Assembly: GCF_963678425.1 (NCBI RefSeq)
Contig: NZ_OY782855.1
Span: forward strand, 2,418,001-2,482,000
Origin: an uncultured Bacteroides sp.
GTDB lineage: Bacteria > Bacteroidota > Bacteroidia > Bacteroidales > Bacteroidaceae
Direction: 5' to 3'
Length of the DNA stretch: 64,000 nucleotides
This document shows positions 1-9,515 of this stretch, one piece after another; positions within the stretch are counted from its first letter, which is position 1, and every line of letters begins with the position of its first letter. A program made the position numbers and the translations under genes. Under the pieces are notes generated by a model that had not been told where the DNA came from, made no database searches, and saw only the letters and a list, made by a program, of their open reading frames with translations.

Positions 1-201
1 ACCATTAAGTATACACTTGCAGACAAGTCAGGAAAATGGTTGGGAACAGGATTGGGAAGTCTTTATCAATCTTCCTCCTCCTATACTTTTATTGCTCCCA
101 GACGTTCAGGGAATCTGACATTCAGGATTTCTCACGGAATGCGTGATAACATACTGAAAGGGGTTAACGATATAGGTATACAGATAAAACAGGTAAAGTA
201 A
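1..201 (+). CDS. gldH: GldH gliding-motility/T9SS lipoprotein, C-terminal part
   Basis: Frame 1 is open from the window edge to TAA at 199-201 and gives 66 residues. The segment contains TFIAPRRSGNLTFRISHGMR and ends GVNDIGIQIKQVK, which I recognise as the conserved end of the GldH lipoproteins of Bacteroidetes. In gliding species GldH belongs to the gliding/type IX secretion protein set; in non-gliding Bacteroides the gene is retained and its role is less clear. The start and lipobox lie outside the window. It converges on rodA with 19 bp between the stop codons, and I see no strong hairpin there. Confidence 0.75.
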   Translation, partial: TIKYTLADKSGKWLGTGLGSLYQSSSSYTFIAPRRSGNLTFRISHGMRDNILKGVNDIGIQIKQVK

Positions 202-220
202 AGTATTCCGGACGTCTTAT

Positions 221-1678
221 CTAGCTTTTTTCAGACCTTCCTGCATCAATTCTCAGGAAGATAAAAAGAAGAATGGTGAATCCCCATAAGGATGACCCTC
301 CATAGCTAAAGAAAGGCAGCGGAATACCAATAACCGGTGTCAATCCCAGAACCATTCCCACATTGATAAACAGGTGAAAGAGAAAGATGCTGACCACAGA
401 ATAGCCATAGACACGGCCAAAGGCTGAGTATTGCCTTTCAGAAAGAACTATCAGCCGTAGTACCAGTATCAGGAATAGCAACAAGACTACGGCAGATCCA
501 ACGAATCCTTGTTCTTCGCCAACTGTACAGAATATAAAGTCTGTATCCTGTTCGGGAACATACTTAAGTTTTGTCTGTGTGCCGTTAAGAAAGCCTTTAC
601 CTGCTATGCCTCCAGACCCTATCGCAATTTTCGACTGATTGACATTATAGCCTGCACCTGTAAGATCTTCTTCCATCCCCAATACTACTTTTATACGGAT
701 CTGCTGATGCGGTTCCAATATATCATTAAACACGTAGTTACTTGAATAAAGAAATCCTACAGAAGCAATAGTAAATATGGAAATAAGAAGATAGCCTTTA
801 TTTCTTTCTGTCAATGAAAGGAAGAACAGATATCCGGCTATGATTATAGTCAATGGAAGTAATACCCAAACAAGATTAAATGGAACTACAAATTTGGATA
901 ATAGAATAGCCAAAACTACCACCAGAGAACTGATACCTATAATATTACGGACAGGTGGCCATCGTTTCATATACACCCAGACCATTCCTCCAGCAAACAA
1001 AATGATCATTAACAGCACCGAGAACTGGCCAATAGAAGTATTAGTCCCAGCAATCATCTGATCTCCAAACCGGATACCCACAATGAAATAAATCACGGCA
1101 CAAACGCCCGAGAAAAGAATAGCTCCTGGCATCCCTTCCCTGTAAAGCATGAGAAAGAAGGCCAGATATACTAAAGCTGATCCTGTTTCTCGCTGCAAAA
1201 TGATTAATCCGAATGGCACTAAAATGAAAAGAACCATCAATAAGGCACTTTTAGGCTTCCTCATATTAAACGAATAGGAGCTCATATATTTAGCGAGAAC
1301 AAGCGCGGTAGCAAATTTAGCAAACTCTGCCGGCTGCAAACTAACCGGTCCTAAATGTAACCAGGAATGGGAACCTTTCACATCTGATGCAACAAATATA
1401 GTGACAAACAGCAACAACAGCATTCCTATATATATAATGTAGGAAAACATATCGTATATTCGTTCTTCAATCATCAGCAGCACAAAGCCCAAACCAAAAG
1501 AACAAAATATCCACATTAACTGCTTTCCACTTCGGGTACCAAAACTCAGGAAATCTGTATCGCCATAATTATAGCTGGCCCCACATACGCTAAACCAGCC
1601 ACAGGCAATCAGCAACAGATAAATAACAATCGTTGTCCAATCTACCGATTTCCATAAATTAACGCGTCTGGGTTCCAT
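221..1678 (-). CDS. rodA: Rod shape-determining protein RodA (SEDS peptidoglycan polymerase)
   Basis: The 485-residue protein is a polytopic inner-membrane SEDS glycosyltransferase that polymerises lipid II during lateral wall growth, paired with PBP2. Conserved SEDS stretches are visible: HSWLHLGPVSLQPAEFAK (about residue 103), QRETGSALVY, AIGSGGIAGKGFLNGTQTKL, and VPEQDTDFIFCTVGEEQGF, with PLPFFSYGGSS near the C-terminus. It is longer than the roughly 370-residue E. coli RodA because of additional hydrophobic segments in the middle, as is usual in Bacteroidetes. Its start overlaps the end of the PBP2 gene by 20 bp, so the two are probably translationally coupled. It is the last gene of the leftward purH-mreBCD-mrdA-rodA run. 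Confidence 0.95.
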   Translation of the reverse strand: MEPRRVNLWKSVDWTTIVIYLLLIACGWFSVCGASYNYGDTDFLSFGTRSGKQLMWIFCSFGLGFVLLMIEERIYDMFSYIIYIGMLLLLFVTIFVASDVKGSHSWLHLGPVSLQPAEFAKFATALVLAKYMSSYSFNMRKPKSALLMVLFILVPFGLIILQRETGSALVYLAFFLMLYREGMPGAILFSGVCAVIYFIVGIRFGDQMIAGTNTSIGQFSVLLMIILFAGGMVWVYMKRWPPVRNIIGISSLVVVLAILLSKFVVPFNLVWVLLPLTIIIAGYLFFLSLTERNKGYLLISIFTIASVGFLYSSNYVFNDILEPHQQIRIKVVLGMEEDLTGAGYNVNQSKIAIGSGGIAGKGFLNGTQTKLKYVPEQDTDFIFCTVGEEQGFVGSAVVLLLFLILVLRLIVLSERQYSAFGRVYGYSVVSIFLFHLFINVGMVLGLTPVIGIPLPFFSYGGSSLWGFTILLFIFLRIDAGRSEKS

Positions 1679-3512
1679 AATATATCACTGCATTACTAAT
1701 ACTTTCAACCAATTTTTCTCTCTCAGGAGCGATTTTGCCTTTCAGATAATGTTCTATCATCAATGCGCCCATAGGAACAGCATACGTTGCTCCCCAACCA
1801 CCGTTCTCAACATAAATACAGATCGAAATCTTCGGTTTGTTCATCGGTGCGAATCCCATAAAGACAGAGTGGTCTTTTCCTTTATTTTGTGCAGTACCTG
1901 TTTTTCCGCAGATCTGCATTTCGGGCATATAGTTAGCCCGGGTACAAGTTCCATGTTCTACCGCTCCTCGCATACCTTGAATGATATAAGGGTAATACTT
2001 CGGATCGATTGTGGTATATCTGGGGTAAAGATAAGTACTATCTAATTTCCCGCCAAAAATCTTTTTTACTACATGCGGAGTAATAAAATGGCCTCTATTT
2101 GCAATGGTCGCTCCTAAATTAGCAATCTGAAGAGGAGTAAGCAATATTTCCCCCTGCCCTATCGCAGTATGGATAATACGCAAGCCACCCCACCGACCTT
2201 TTCCGTATATTTTATCATAAAATTTGGCATTAGGAATCAGGCCTCTCTTTTCTCCCGGGAGATCTATTCCTAACTTATATCCCAAACCCATCGACACCAT
2301 GTGGTCTTTCCATACAGTCAGAGCTGAGTCAGCTCTAAGATACTTTTTATTACCAATCATCTTGTATAATCCCCAACAGAAATAGGAGTTACAGGAAGTG
2401 GCCAATGCAGGCACCAAAGCCAAAGGAGAAGGATGTGAGTGACATCCTACACGAAGGCCAGGTACCACAAATCCATGATAACAAGGAAAAGCTGTAGATG
2501 GTTTAATAATCCCTTCCTGAAGAAAGACTAAAGATTGTGCCGGTTTAAAAGTTGAACCCGGAGGATAAGAAGCCATTAAAGCTCTATTAAACAGAGGTTT
2601 TCTAGGGTCTCGTTCCAAAGCCATATGGTTTTTCCCTCGCTGGCGGCCAACCATATCCGCCGGATTAAAGGAGGGTGTTGAAACTAAACAAAGAATTTCT
2701 CCGGTTTGTGGTTCAATAGCTACTATGGCCCCTATTTTCTTTCCCATCAGTTTTTCCCCAAACTGCTGTAAATCAATATCAATTGAAAGCTTCAGATTCT
2801 TGCCCGGAATAGGTTTCTTATCTAACTTACCATTTAAATATTTACCCTGTATGCGTCCGTGTGCATCTCTAAGCATAATCTCTACACCTTTATGTCCACG
2901 AAGTTCTTTTTCATAAAATTTTTCTATTCCTTGCTTTCCTATATAATCACCCCGAACATAATAGTCATCATCTTCAATATTAGCCATTGAAGCCTCACCA
3001 ATGTCACCTAATATATGTGCAGCTGAATTATATGAATATTGCCTGATAGAATGTGGCTGAACATAAAAACCATGAAACTTGAATAGCTTTTCCTGAAAAA
3101 GGCCTCCTTCCTCGGCAGAAAGTTGCACCATAAAAAGTTGAGCTGTAAAACGAGAATACCCGGGATTTTTACTTCTATCTTTCACATCAGTCATTCGTTT
3201 CAGAAAATATTCTTTGGTGATGTTCAAGGTCTGACACAGATCAAGCGTATCAAGATGTTCAATTTCTTTCATCACCACCATAACATCATAAGCCGGCTGA
3301 TTGTATACCAACAATTTGTTGTTACGATCATAAAAGATTCCTCTTGAAGGGTATTGAATCTTATTTATAAAAGCATTACTATCTGCATTCTTTTTATAAT
3401 CCTCTGATGATATCTGAAGTATAAAAAGACGTACAAGAAAAATCAGCACCACAGAAAAAGCAATGCCAGCAACTACATATCTTCTATTTTCTAAATTATA
3501 ATCCCGAGCCAC
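1659..3512 (-). CDS. mrdA: Penicillin-binding protein 2 (class B transpeptidase)
   Basis: 617 residues. One N-terminal membrane helix (about residues 13-33) is followed by a pedestal/dimerisation domain and a periplasmic transpeptidase domain. The active-site motifs are complete: STFK with the acylated serine at about 320, SCN at about 373-375, and KTGT at about 537-540. It crosslinks peptidoglycan made by RodA, and the adjacent rodA, mreD and mreC genes encode its elongasome partners. The start is 3 bp from the mreD stop and the end overlaps rodA. Nothing looks damaged. Confidence 0.95.
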   Translation of the reverse strand: MARDYNLENRRYVVAGIAFSVVLIFLVRLFILQISSEDYKKNADSNAFINKIQYPSRGIFYDRNNKLLVYNQPAYDVMVVMKEIEHLDTLDLCQTLNITKEYFLKRMTDVKDRSKNPGYSRFTAQLFMVQLSAEEGGLFQEKLFKFHGFYVQPHSIRQYSYNSAAHILGDIGEASMANIEDDDYYVRGDYIGKQGIEKFYEKELRGHKGVEIMLRDAHGRIQGKYLNGKLDKKPIPGKNLKLSIDIDLQQFGEKLMGKKIGAIVAIEPQTGEILCLVSTPSFNPADMVGRQRGKNHMALERDPRKPLFNRALMASYPPGSTFKPAQSLVFLQEGIIKPSTAFPCYHGFVVPGLRVGCHSHPSPLALVPALATSCNSYFCWGLYKMIGNKKYLRADSALTVWKDHMVSMGLGYKLGIDLPGEKRGLIPNAKFYDKIYGKGRWGGLRIIHTAIGQGEILLTPLQIANLGATIANRGHFITPHVVKKIFGGKLDSTYLYPRYTTIDPKYYPYIIQGMRGAVEHGTCTRANYMPEMQICGKTGTAQNKGKDHSVFMGFAPMNKPKISICIYVENGGWGATYAVPMGALMIEHYLKGKIAPEREKLVESISNAVIYYGTQTR

Positions 3513-3515
3513 ATC

Positions 3516-4013
3516 CTATTTTTTAAAGCCTTCAATACACATAACGCACACGACAGTAAGTAGTGTACTCGATCCAATCTTAATTAATAAAGTGCTAAAT
3601 TCAAAGAAAGAAAAAGAATCAATCAGTAATAAAGAAGCGTGATGAAACAAGACACATGTCACTACATATTTTATAAAAGGAGAAACACCAATGGTCTTTA
3701 TTGCAGGAACAATTTCGTCTGAAATATCACGCGGTGAAAAAAGGCGTAAAAGATAAGGGCGAATAAAAGCTATAAAGGTAGTTGCAGCAGCATTCATACC
3801 AGGAGTGTTTGAAAACACATCAATGACTAATCCGAGAAAAAAGCCCCACAGCACTAGTTCATTTCTTGATACGCCAGATGACATTTTTACTATCAGATAG
3901 ATATAAAGAAAAGGTGTGGCATATCCAGCGATATGCACATTATTGAGTACCAGGACCTGAAGTAAGGCCAAGGCTATAAACCACTCTATACGTCTTAAAA
4001 ATACTATTATCAT
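3516..4013 (-). CDS. mreD: Rod shape-determining protein MreD
   Basis: 165 residues, nearly all hydrophobic, with about five predicted membrane helices. The sequence is poorly conserved, as in other MreD proteins, but size, topology and position between mreC and the PBP2 gene support the call. The segment LVIDVFSNTPGMNAAATTFI is typical of Bacteroidetes MreD. It anchors MreC and the elongasome in the inner membrane. The ATG overlaps the mreC stop by 4 bp, implying translational coupling. Confidence 0.88.
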   Translation of the reverse strand: MIIVFLRRIEWFIALALLQVLVLNNVHIAGYATPFLYIYLIVKMSSGVSRNELVLWGFFLGLVIDVFSNTPGMNAAATTFIAFIRPYLLRLFSPRDISDEIVPAIKTIGVSPFIKYVVTCVLFHHASLLLIDSFSFFEFSTLLIKIGSSTLLTVVCVMCIEGFKK

Positions 4014-4858
4014 TGCTGCTTATTCTCTATTTGCTTAAGAAGCATATGCTCCTTTTTGAAGGACATGGGAATCACTCTCACACTACTCAATTTACCAAAA
4101 TCAGTAGCAAGCCTTATTTTTAGTTGATAAGAAAGTCCATCTTTAGAGTTCCCTATATGATCTACTGTTCCAACCATTATTCCTGACGGGAATATTTCTG
4201 AGTAGCCGCTGGTAACCAACGTATCACCCAAACTAAACTTCGCATGACGAGGTAAATCATTTAAGAAAGCATAGCGGGAATCACCTGCTTCCCATTTAAG
4301 AGGACCAAAATAGCCACTTTTCAACAGCTTACAGTTAATATTACTTTTGCTATGCAGCAAAGAAATAACTAACGAGTATTTACGAGAAGTCATATAAACA
4401 ATACCTACAACTCCATTTCTGTCAACAACTCCCATATCACGCCGAATTCCATCGTCAGAGCCTTTATCAAGCGTTACATAATTATCAACCTTCGTCAGTG
4501 AATTGTCTATCACATTAGCCTTAATAAAGTTAATACCTTTCAAAGGTGTATCCTTCAAACTATCAACTTCCAGGGAATCAACACCTCGTTCCTGTAACTC
4601 CTTTCTCAGGTTAGAAATTTGTTGTTCCAACAACATGTTGCGATCCAGCAAATCTTCATTTGCGGATTTCAAATAAAAATAAGAAGTCACTGAACCTCTT
4701 AATTTATAAATATCCCCCGCAACAACATTACTTGAAGTAAAAAAAGTGCTTCCTTGATAATGATTAAAGCGAAACAACAAAGCAAAACTGGTAACCTCTA
4801 ATAAAACAAAAAGGAACCAGTAGTTATATTTTATAAGGAAGTTAAGTAAGTTCCGCAT
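4010..4858 (-). CDS. mreC: Rod shape-determining protein MreC
   Basis: 282 residues with one N-terminal membrane helix (about 10-30), a periplasmic coiled-coil stretch (about 60-92, LLDRNMLLEQQISNLRKEL), and the MreC beta-barrel domain. Typical family blocks are VDNYVTLDKGSDDGIRRDMGV and GVVGIVYMTSRKYSLVI. It links cytoplasmic MreB to periplasmic PBP2. It lies between mreD (4-bp overlap) and mreB; the 91-bp gap to mreB is the largest in the run and carries a perfect inverted repeat. Confidence 0.93.
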   Translation of the reverse strand: MRNLLNFLIKYNYWFLFVLLEVTSFALLFRFNHYQGSTFFTSSNVVAGDIYKLRGSVTSYFYLKSANEDLLDRNMLLEQQISNLRKELQERGVDSLEVDSLKDTPLKGINFIKANVIDNSLTKVDNYVTLDKGSDDGIRRDMGVVDRNGVVGIVYMTSRKYSLVISLLHSKSNINCKLLKSGYFGPLKWEAGDSRYAFLNDLPRHAKFSLGDTLVTSGYSEIFPSGIMVGTVDHIGNSKDGLSYQLKIRLATDFGKLSSVRVIPMSFKKEHMLLKQIENKQQ

Positions 4859-4879
4859 ATAATTCCAATGTACTAACTA

Positions 4880-4940
4880 GCCGATGTGCGGATACAACAG
4901 ATACTGCACAAAAAGCATACCTGTATATCCGCACATCGGC
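4880..4940. repeat. 15-bp perfect inverted repeat between mreB and mreC
   Basis: Positions 4880-4894 (GCCGATGTGCGGATA) are exactly complementary to 4926-4940, with 31 bases between. In the leftward mRNA this forms a GC-rich stem between the mreB stop and the mreC start. There is no T-run directly after it, so it is not a classical intrinsic terminator. It could be an mRNA-processing or stabilising stem, or an attenuator that lowers mreC expression relative to mreB; these roles are inference. Confidence 0.75.
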
Positions 4941-4949
4941 ATATTATGT

Positions 4950-5969
4950 TTATCGCATTAAGAACGAGAATTTGTCTACATTCTTCAATGCTACCCCTGT
5001 TCCTTTTGCCACAGCATGAAGAGGATCTTCAGCTATGTGGAAAGGTATATTAATTTTATCTGTTAAACGTTTATCCAATCCCCGTAAGAGAGCACCACCT
5101 CCGGCTAAATAAATGCCATTGTGAACAATATCTGCATATAATTCAGGGGGAGTTTGTTCCAATGCACTAAGAATAGCTGTTTCCATTTTTGCAATGGATT
5201 TTTCTAAGCAATGAGCAATTTCCTGATAACATACCGGTACTTCCATAGGAAGCGCAGTCATTCTGTTAGGTCCATGAACGATATAATCTTCCGGAGCATC
5301 TTCTAGTTCTGTCAATGCAGCTCCCACATGAATCTTAATTTGTTCAGCTGTACGTTCACCAACCTTTAGATTGTGCTGACGTCCCATATATTCCTGAATA
5401 TCAGATGTGAGGTCATCACCGGCAATACGAATGGATTTGTTTGAAACAATTCCGCCCAATGAAATAACTGCAATCTCAGTAGAACCTCCACCTATATCAA
5501 CAATCATATTTCCTTCCGGAGCTTCAACATCTATACCAATACCAATAGCTGCTGCCATTGGTTCAAAAATCAAATAAACATCGCGTCCTCCCGCATGTTC
5601 GGCAGAATCACGTACTGCACGTAATTCAACCTCTGTACTTCCTGATGGAACACAAATAACCATTCTCAAAGAGGGAGAGAAAAGTCTGTGATGTGTGTTC
5701 ATCATTTTAATCATACCGCGCATCATTTGCTCACATGCATAAAAGTCAGCAATCACACCATCCCGAAGGGGACGGATAGTTCTGATATTCTCATGTGTCT
5801 TTCCATGCATCTGACGTGCTTTTTCACCTACAGCAATCATTTTATCCGTACGTCTATCCAAAGCTACTACGGAAGGCTCATCAACTACTATTTTACCGTT
5901 ACTGATGATGATGGTATTGGCCGTACCCAAGTCCATCGCTATTTCTTGCGTGAAAGAAAATAATCCCAT
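4950..5969 (-). CDS. mreB: Rod shape-determining protein MreB (actin homologue)
   Basis: 339 residues, normal length. The actin-fold nucleotide motifs are present: AMDLGTANTII (phosphate 1, about residues 11-21), DIGGGSTEIAVISLGGIV (phosphate 2, about 158-175) and LAGGGALLRGLDK (adenosine region, about 288-300). MreB forms cytoplasmic filaments that position RodA and PBP2. The start is 6 bp from the purH stop. Transcription probably comes from the purH promoter, since there is no room for another one. Confidence 0.97.
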   Translation of the reverse strand: MGLFSFTQEIAMDLGTANTIIISNGKIVVDEPSVVALDRRTDKMIAVGEKARQMHGKTHENIRTIRPLRDGVIADFYACEQMMRGMIKMMNTHHRLFSPSLRMVICVPSGSTEVELRAVRDSAEHAGGRDVYLIFEPMAAAIGIGIDVEAPEGNMIVDIGGGSTEIAVISLGGIVSNKSIRIAGDDLTSDIQEYMGRQHNLKVGERTAEQIKIHVGAALTELEDAPEDYIVHGPNRMTALPMEVPVCYQEIAHCLEKSIAKMETAILSALEQTPPELYADIVHNGIYLAGGGALLRGLDKRLTDKINIPFHIAEDPLHAVAKGTGVALKNVDKFSFLMR

Positions 5970-5975
5970 TTTTTA

Positions 5976-7499
5976 TTAATGTTTAAAATGTCTGAAACCG
6001 GTCGTAACCATTGCAACGCCATGTTCATTACAATAATCAAAAGAAAGTTGATCTCTTACTGACCCACCTGGCTGAATTACAGCTGTAATTCCTTCTTTAG
6101 ATGCTATCTCCACACAATCAGGGAATGGGAAGAACGCATCACTAGCCATAACAGCACCTTGTAAATCAAAGCCAAAAGACTTAGCCTTATCTATTGCTTG
6201 TCTTAACGCATCTACGCGCGATGTCTGACCAATGCCACTTGCCAGAAGTTGTTTTCCTTTTGCCAAAACAATTGCATTCGACTTACTATTCTTTACAATC
6301 TTATTAGCAAACAACATATCTTCAGCTTCTTGCTCTGTAGGAACCTTATTTGTTACAGTCTTCAAGTCGGCAGAAGTCTCTATTTTTAAATCCTTATCCT
6401 GTACTAAAACGCCATTCAATAATGAGCGGAATTGTTTTTTAGGGAATGCAGCTTCTTTGCGAACCAAAACAATACGATTTTTCTTCTGAGTCAGAATCTC
6501 GAGAGCATCAACATCATAATCTGGTGCAATAATAATCTCAAAGAAAATCTTATTAATTTCTTCTGCAGCAGCTTTATCTATAACAGCATTCGTAATTAAT
6601 ACTCCACCGTATGCAGAAACAGGGTCACCTGCCAAAGCATCATTCCAAGCCTCAGCTACAGTTGGGCGGGAAGCTATACCACAAGCGTTATTGTGCTTTA
6701 ATACTGCAAAGGTCAAATCATTAAACTCATCAATCAAATCAACCGCAGCATTAATATCAAGCAAATTATTATATGAAATCTCTTTTCCGTGGATTTGATC
6801 AAAGATAGCATCTAAATTACCATAAAAGACACCTTTCTGATGTGGATTTTCTCCATATCTAAGTAATTTTTGTTCATTCACCGAGCAACGGAAAGCAGAA
6901 CCATCTTCTGAATCAAAATAATTAAATATAGCAGAATCGTAATTGGAAGAAACGGAAAACGCTTCTTTAGCAAACCAGCGACGTTCTTCAATTGTACTTG
7001 TTGCACCATGTTCCATCAACATATCTGCCAATGGTTTATATTGAGCCTGAGAAGCAACGATAACAACGTCTTTATAATTTTTAGCACCTGCACGAATTAA
7101 AGAGATTCCACCAATATCGATTTTTTCAACAATAGCAGCTTCACCAGCTCCTGAAGCAACAGTTGCTTCGAATGGATACAAGTCTACAATAACCAAATCT
7201 ATTTCTGGAATTTCGTATTTCTCTATTTGCTGAAGATCTTGTTCAACCTCTCTACGGCATAAAATACCACCGAAAACTTTCGGATGAAGAGTTTTCACTC
7301 TACCGCCTAAAATTGATGGGTAAGAAGTAAGGTCTTCTACAGCCTTACAAGGAAAACCCAGAGATTCAATAAACTGACGTGTACCTCCTGTAGACAAGAA
7401 TTCAACTCCTTCCTCGTGAAGTTTGGTGATTAAATCATCCAATCCTTCTTTATGGTAAACCGACACGAGAGCGGTTTTAATTTTTTTTGTTTCAGACAT
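5976..7499 (-). CDS. purH: Bifunctional AICAR formyltransferase/IMP cyclohydrolase PurH
   Basis: 507 residues. The N-terminal MGS-like IMP cyclohydrolase domain is marked by STGGT (36-40) and GGRVKTLHP (65-73). The C-terminal AICAR transformylase domain has the catalytic KHNNACG block (K268, H269) and the RYGENPHQKG block. It catalyses the last two steps of de novo IMP synthesis. It heads the cell-shape run, an arrangement I know from Bacteroidetes. A Bacteroidetes -7 box lies 29 bp upstream of the ATG. Confidence 0.97.
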   Translation of the reverse strand: MSETKKIKTALVSVYHKEGLDDLITKLHEEGVEFLSTGGTRQFIESLGFPCKAVEDLTSYPSILGGRVKTLHPKVFGGILCRREVEQDLQQIEKYEIPEIDLVIVDLYPFEATVASGAGEAAIVEKIDIGGISLIRAGAKNYKDVVIVASQAQYKPLADMLMEHGATSTIEERRWFAKEAFSVSSNYDSAIFNYFDSEDGSAFRCSVNEQKLLRYGENPHQKGVFYGNLDAIFDQIHGKEISYNNLLDINAAVDLIDEFNDLTFAVLKHNNACGIASRPTVAEAWNDALAGDPVSAYGGVLITNAVIDKAAAEEINKIFFEIIIAPDYDVDALEILTQKKNRIVLVRKEAAFPKKQFRSLLNGVLVQDKDLKIETSADLKTVTNKVPTEQEAEDMLFANKIVKNSKSNAIVLAKGKQLLASGIGQTSRVDALRQAIDKAKSFGFDLQGAVMASDAFFPFPDCVEIASKEGITAVIQPGGSVRDQLSFDYCNEHGVAMVTTGFRHFKH

Positions 7500-7527
7500 T
7501 TAATTGCATATTAGGTGTTTCAATGCG

Positions 7528-7535
7528 CAAAGGTA
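7528..7535 (-). promoter_or_regulatory. Promoter -7 box of the purH-mre run
   Basis: On the minus strand this reads TACCTTTG, an exact match to the Bacteroidetes TAnnTTTG -7 element. No perfect TTTG lies 19-21 bp upstream, so the -33 element is weak or absent. The position fits transcription of purH and the genes after it. Confidence 0.6.
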
Positions 7536-7730
7536 CAAATTATTGTTTTACACCGTACATAAATTTGAGCGGTTTTATGAATATTTTCACAGTTTTTTAT
7601 ACAGAAGGGCTAAAGAGTAACTAAAGCCTAAAATAAACAAGAGAAAAAAAACTAAAAAAGCGAATTAAACTAATGAAGTAAAAACAAAAAAACTCCTAAA
7701 TATGCAAAACGTTCTAACCTTTTTATAAAG

Positions 7731-7748
7731 CTACAACCGAAGTTGTAG
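7731..7748 (-). terminator. UUCG-loop hairpin downstream of the deacetylase remnant
   Basis: On the minus strand CTACAAC-TTCG-GTTGTAG forms a 7-bp stem closed by a UUCG tetraloop, followed by a short T-containing stretch. It lies about 95 bp downstream of the deacetylase remnant and may be its former terminator. Confidence 0.45.
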
Positions 7749-7842
7749 AAACATTCTTCATGAGATGAATAAATTCGTCTATCTTTATGGTTTCCTTTGC
7801 TTTACTGCAGCTCATTAAACAGTTTCCTCAATGCACAAGAAG

Positions 7843-8151
7843 CTACTTTCTATTTTTAAAGATTCTGTGCATTGATTTCAGCATTCTTTGCGGGGTACAT
7901 TCCGGAACAATCATTCTCCATATGGTTTGCAATGGTTGAATAGAATCGCGTTGTGATATAAGTATAAAAGAGAGTTTAAAATCTTTGCTTAGCCTCTCCC
8001 CTGCTTTATGCTCATAAACGCCATTTGGATAAGCCCAATATTCAACAGGTAAACCAATTATTTTTTCCAGCTCTTTCTTGGGCACTGAGACTTGTTTTTT
8101 CCAATCAGAATCTTTGTATTTAGTTACAATAGTATGATCCCAGCTGTGCAA
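7843..8151 (-). pseudogene. Polysaccharide deacetylase (NodB-like) C-terminal remnant
   Basis: A frame of 102 codons with no ATG: it opens at a TTG, and an in-frame TAA lies seven codons upstream (8170-8172). The N-terminus IGLHSWDHT resembles the H-S/T-x-x-H metal-binding block of polysaccharide deacetylases. VEYWAYPNGVY resembles the later FAYPxG motif of the same fold. The catalytic Asp region (TFDDG) expected upstream is missing, so this is a truncated remnant rather than an enzyme. No mobile element borders it. The family call rests on two short motifs, so it is moderate. Confidence 0.6.
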
Positions 8152-9515
8152 TCCAATAATATGTATTTTTTAATCCTCAACATAACATTATCTAAAGGAA
8201 CAACACGAAAGCACAATAATTGTTTTATCAATTGATATGTTACACCAACATCCCTGAAAAGGATCAGGTTTATCAGATACTAATTGTTATCCTGAGAGAA
8301 TAAAGTATCTATTTGATTGCAGCAAAACAGGAAGACTGAGTCAGTTTTAAATGTTATATCCGTCTCTTGCTGTAAGCGCCTGATAAGAAAATTGCAAAAC
8401 CAGCCAGAATAAGGTTGATTTTTTAAAGAATTAAGGACGTCGGAGTGTGTATTTTATACATATATTTATACCCCCACGATTTTATACTGGCAGACACTGA
8501 TTATTAGATAATTACCCATTGAAAATAAAATACCTGGACAAATGATTCAGTTATAAGTTGCCTCTTTTTTGGCAGTGTTTTTTGCATTTTGGTGCCTGTT
8601 GTCCATTGTATTTATGATTAGAATCATTGCTAAGCCTTTTTTATCAATCGTTTTAAGTTAATACTTGTTGCAATTATTTTGTGGGTTTGCTTTTATAAAT
8701 TGGTAATTCATTGTCTTTACAAACGAAGGTCTAGATGCTCTGAAACTACTTACTGGAAGGCGTTAAACGTCTTGACACTTTCTGAAAGCATCAAGACTTA
8801 TTCTTCAACATAACTTAAGACTTTCAGAATGATTATCCGGCAATTATTCATAATCGTCTTTTTTGAAAAATCATTGGTGAATCATTCAGATTTATTCTCC
8901 AATGATTTTTATTTATTGGAGAATGGTTTTTATTTATTGGACAATAAAGTCAAATAATTCAGCAATTGTGATCTTTACTGGAGTGGGTTTACGTTTTCTG
9001 TGGTTATTACTAGAACTGATTGGCAATTCACAGGTCCGCACTATAGCTTGGTAGGACTGTGAGGGTGGATGTTAAAATAGTTTTTCAACCGTATCAGCCA
9101 GTGGATATTTTGTGTTACTTTTAGTCTTGAATTAAATTACTGCAAGAATTAAACCCGATTGTGAATGCTTAACTCAGTGGTTCAAGAAGCATAATATTTT
9201 CACCTATTGTAAATATCCCATATAAATATTGATATTATAGAAATGATTGAAAAACATCCTTTCATCTGGAATGAGTCATTAAACAAGAGTTTCCTTGCAT
9301 ACCAATTAATTTTGTTTGAATATCCATGTATTAAATAATAATATTTGCAAGTAAACATCACATGATCCATTGCAGTCCCAAATCATGCTTCATTTGCTCA
9401 TGATCTATTCCAAATAACTAATTTTGTCTACATATAGACTGTCCTAGAAAAGGGGAAGCAGACATATTTCAATAACGAAGATCGCTCTCTTGATTTATAT
9501 TCAGACAAAGGTGTT
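8152..9515. other. 1.36-kb stretch without an intact gene
   Basis: Both strands are interrupted by many stops. Visible structures are a 12-bp inverted repeat (AAAAATCATTGG at 8866-8877 with its complement at 8899-8910), directly followed by a tandem repeat of TTTTTATTTATTGGA (8905-8941), and small hairpins near 8770-8830. A hydrophobic frame at about 8559-8660 has no start codon. It looks like decayed sequence, perhaps old gene remains around the deacetylase fragment. Confidence 0.5.
8866..8910. repeat. 12-bp inverted repeat
   Basis: AAAAATCATTGG and its exact complement flank 21 bases. The right arm ends in a T-run and the left arm begins with an A-run, so it could act as a bidirectional terminator, but no intact gene is beside it. 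Confidence 0.5.

Larger units (their letters stand above)
7500..7842. other. AT-rich intergenic stretch with no gene
   Basis: Apart from the purH promoter box and one terminator-like hairpin (7731-7748), I find no coding signal. Frames on both strands are broken by frequent stops. Confidence 0.6.

Noticed and set aside
8559..8660. Hydrophobic plus-strand frame resembling a membrane helix
   Set aside because: It has no start codon, is only about 34 codons long, and a stop precedes it directly.
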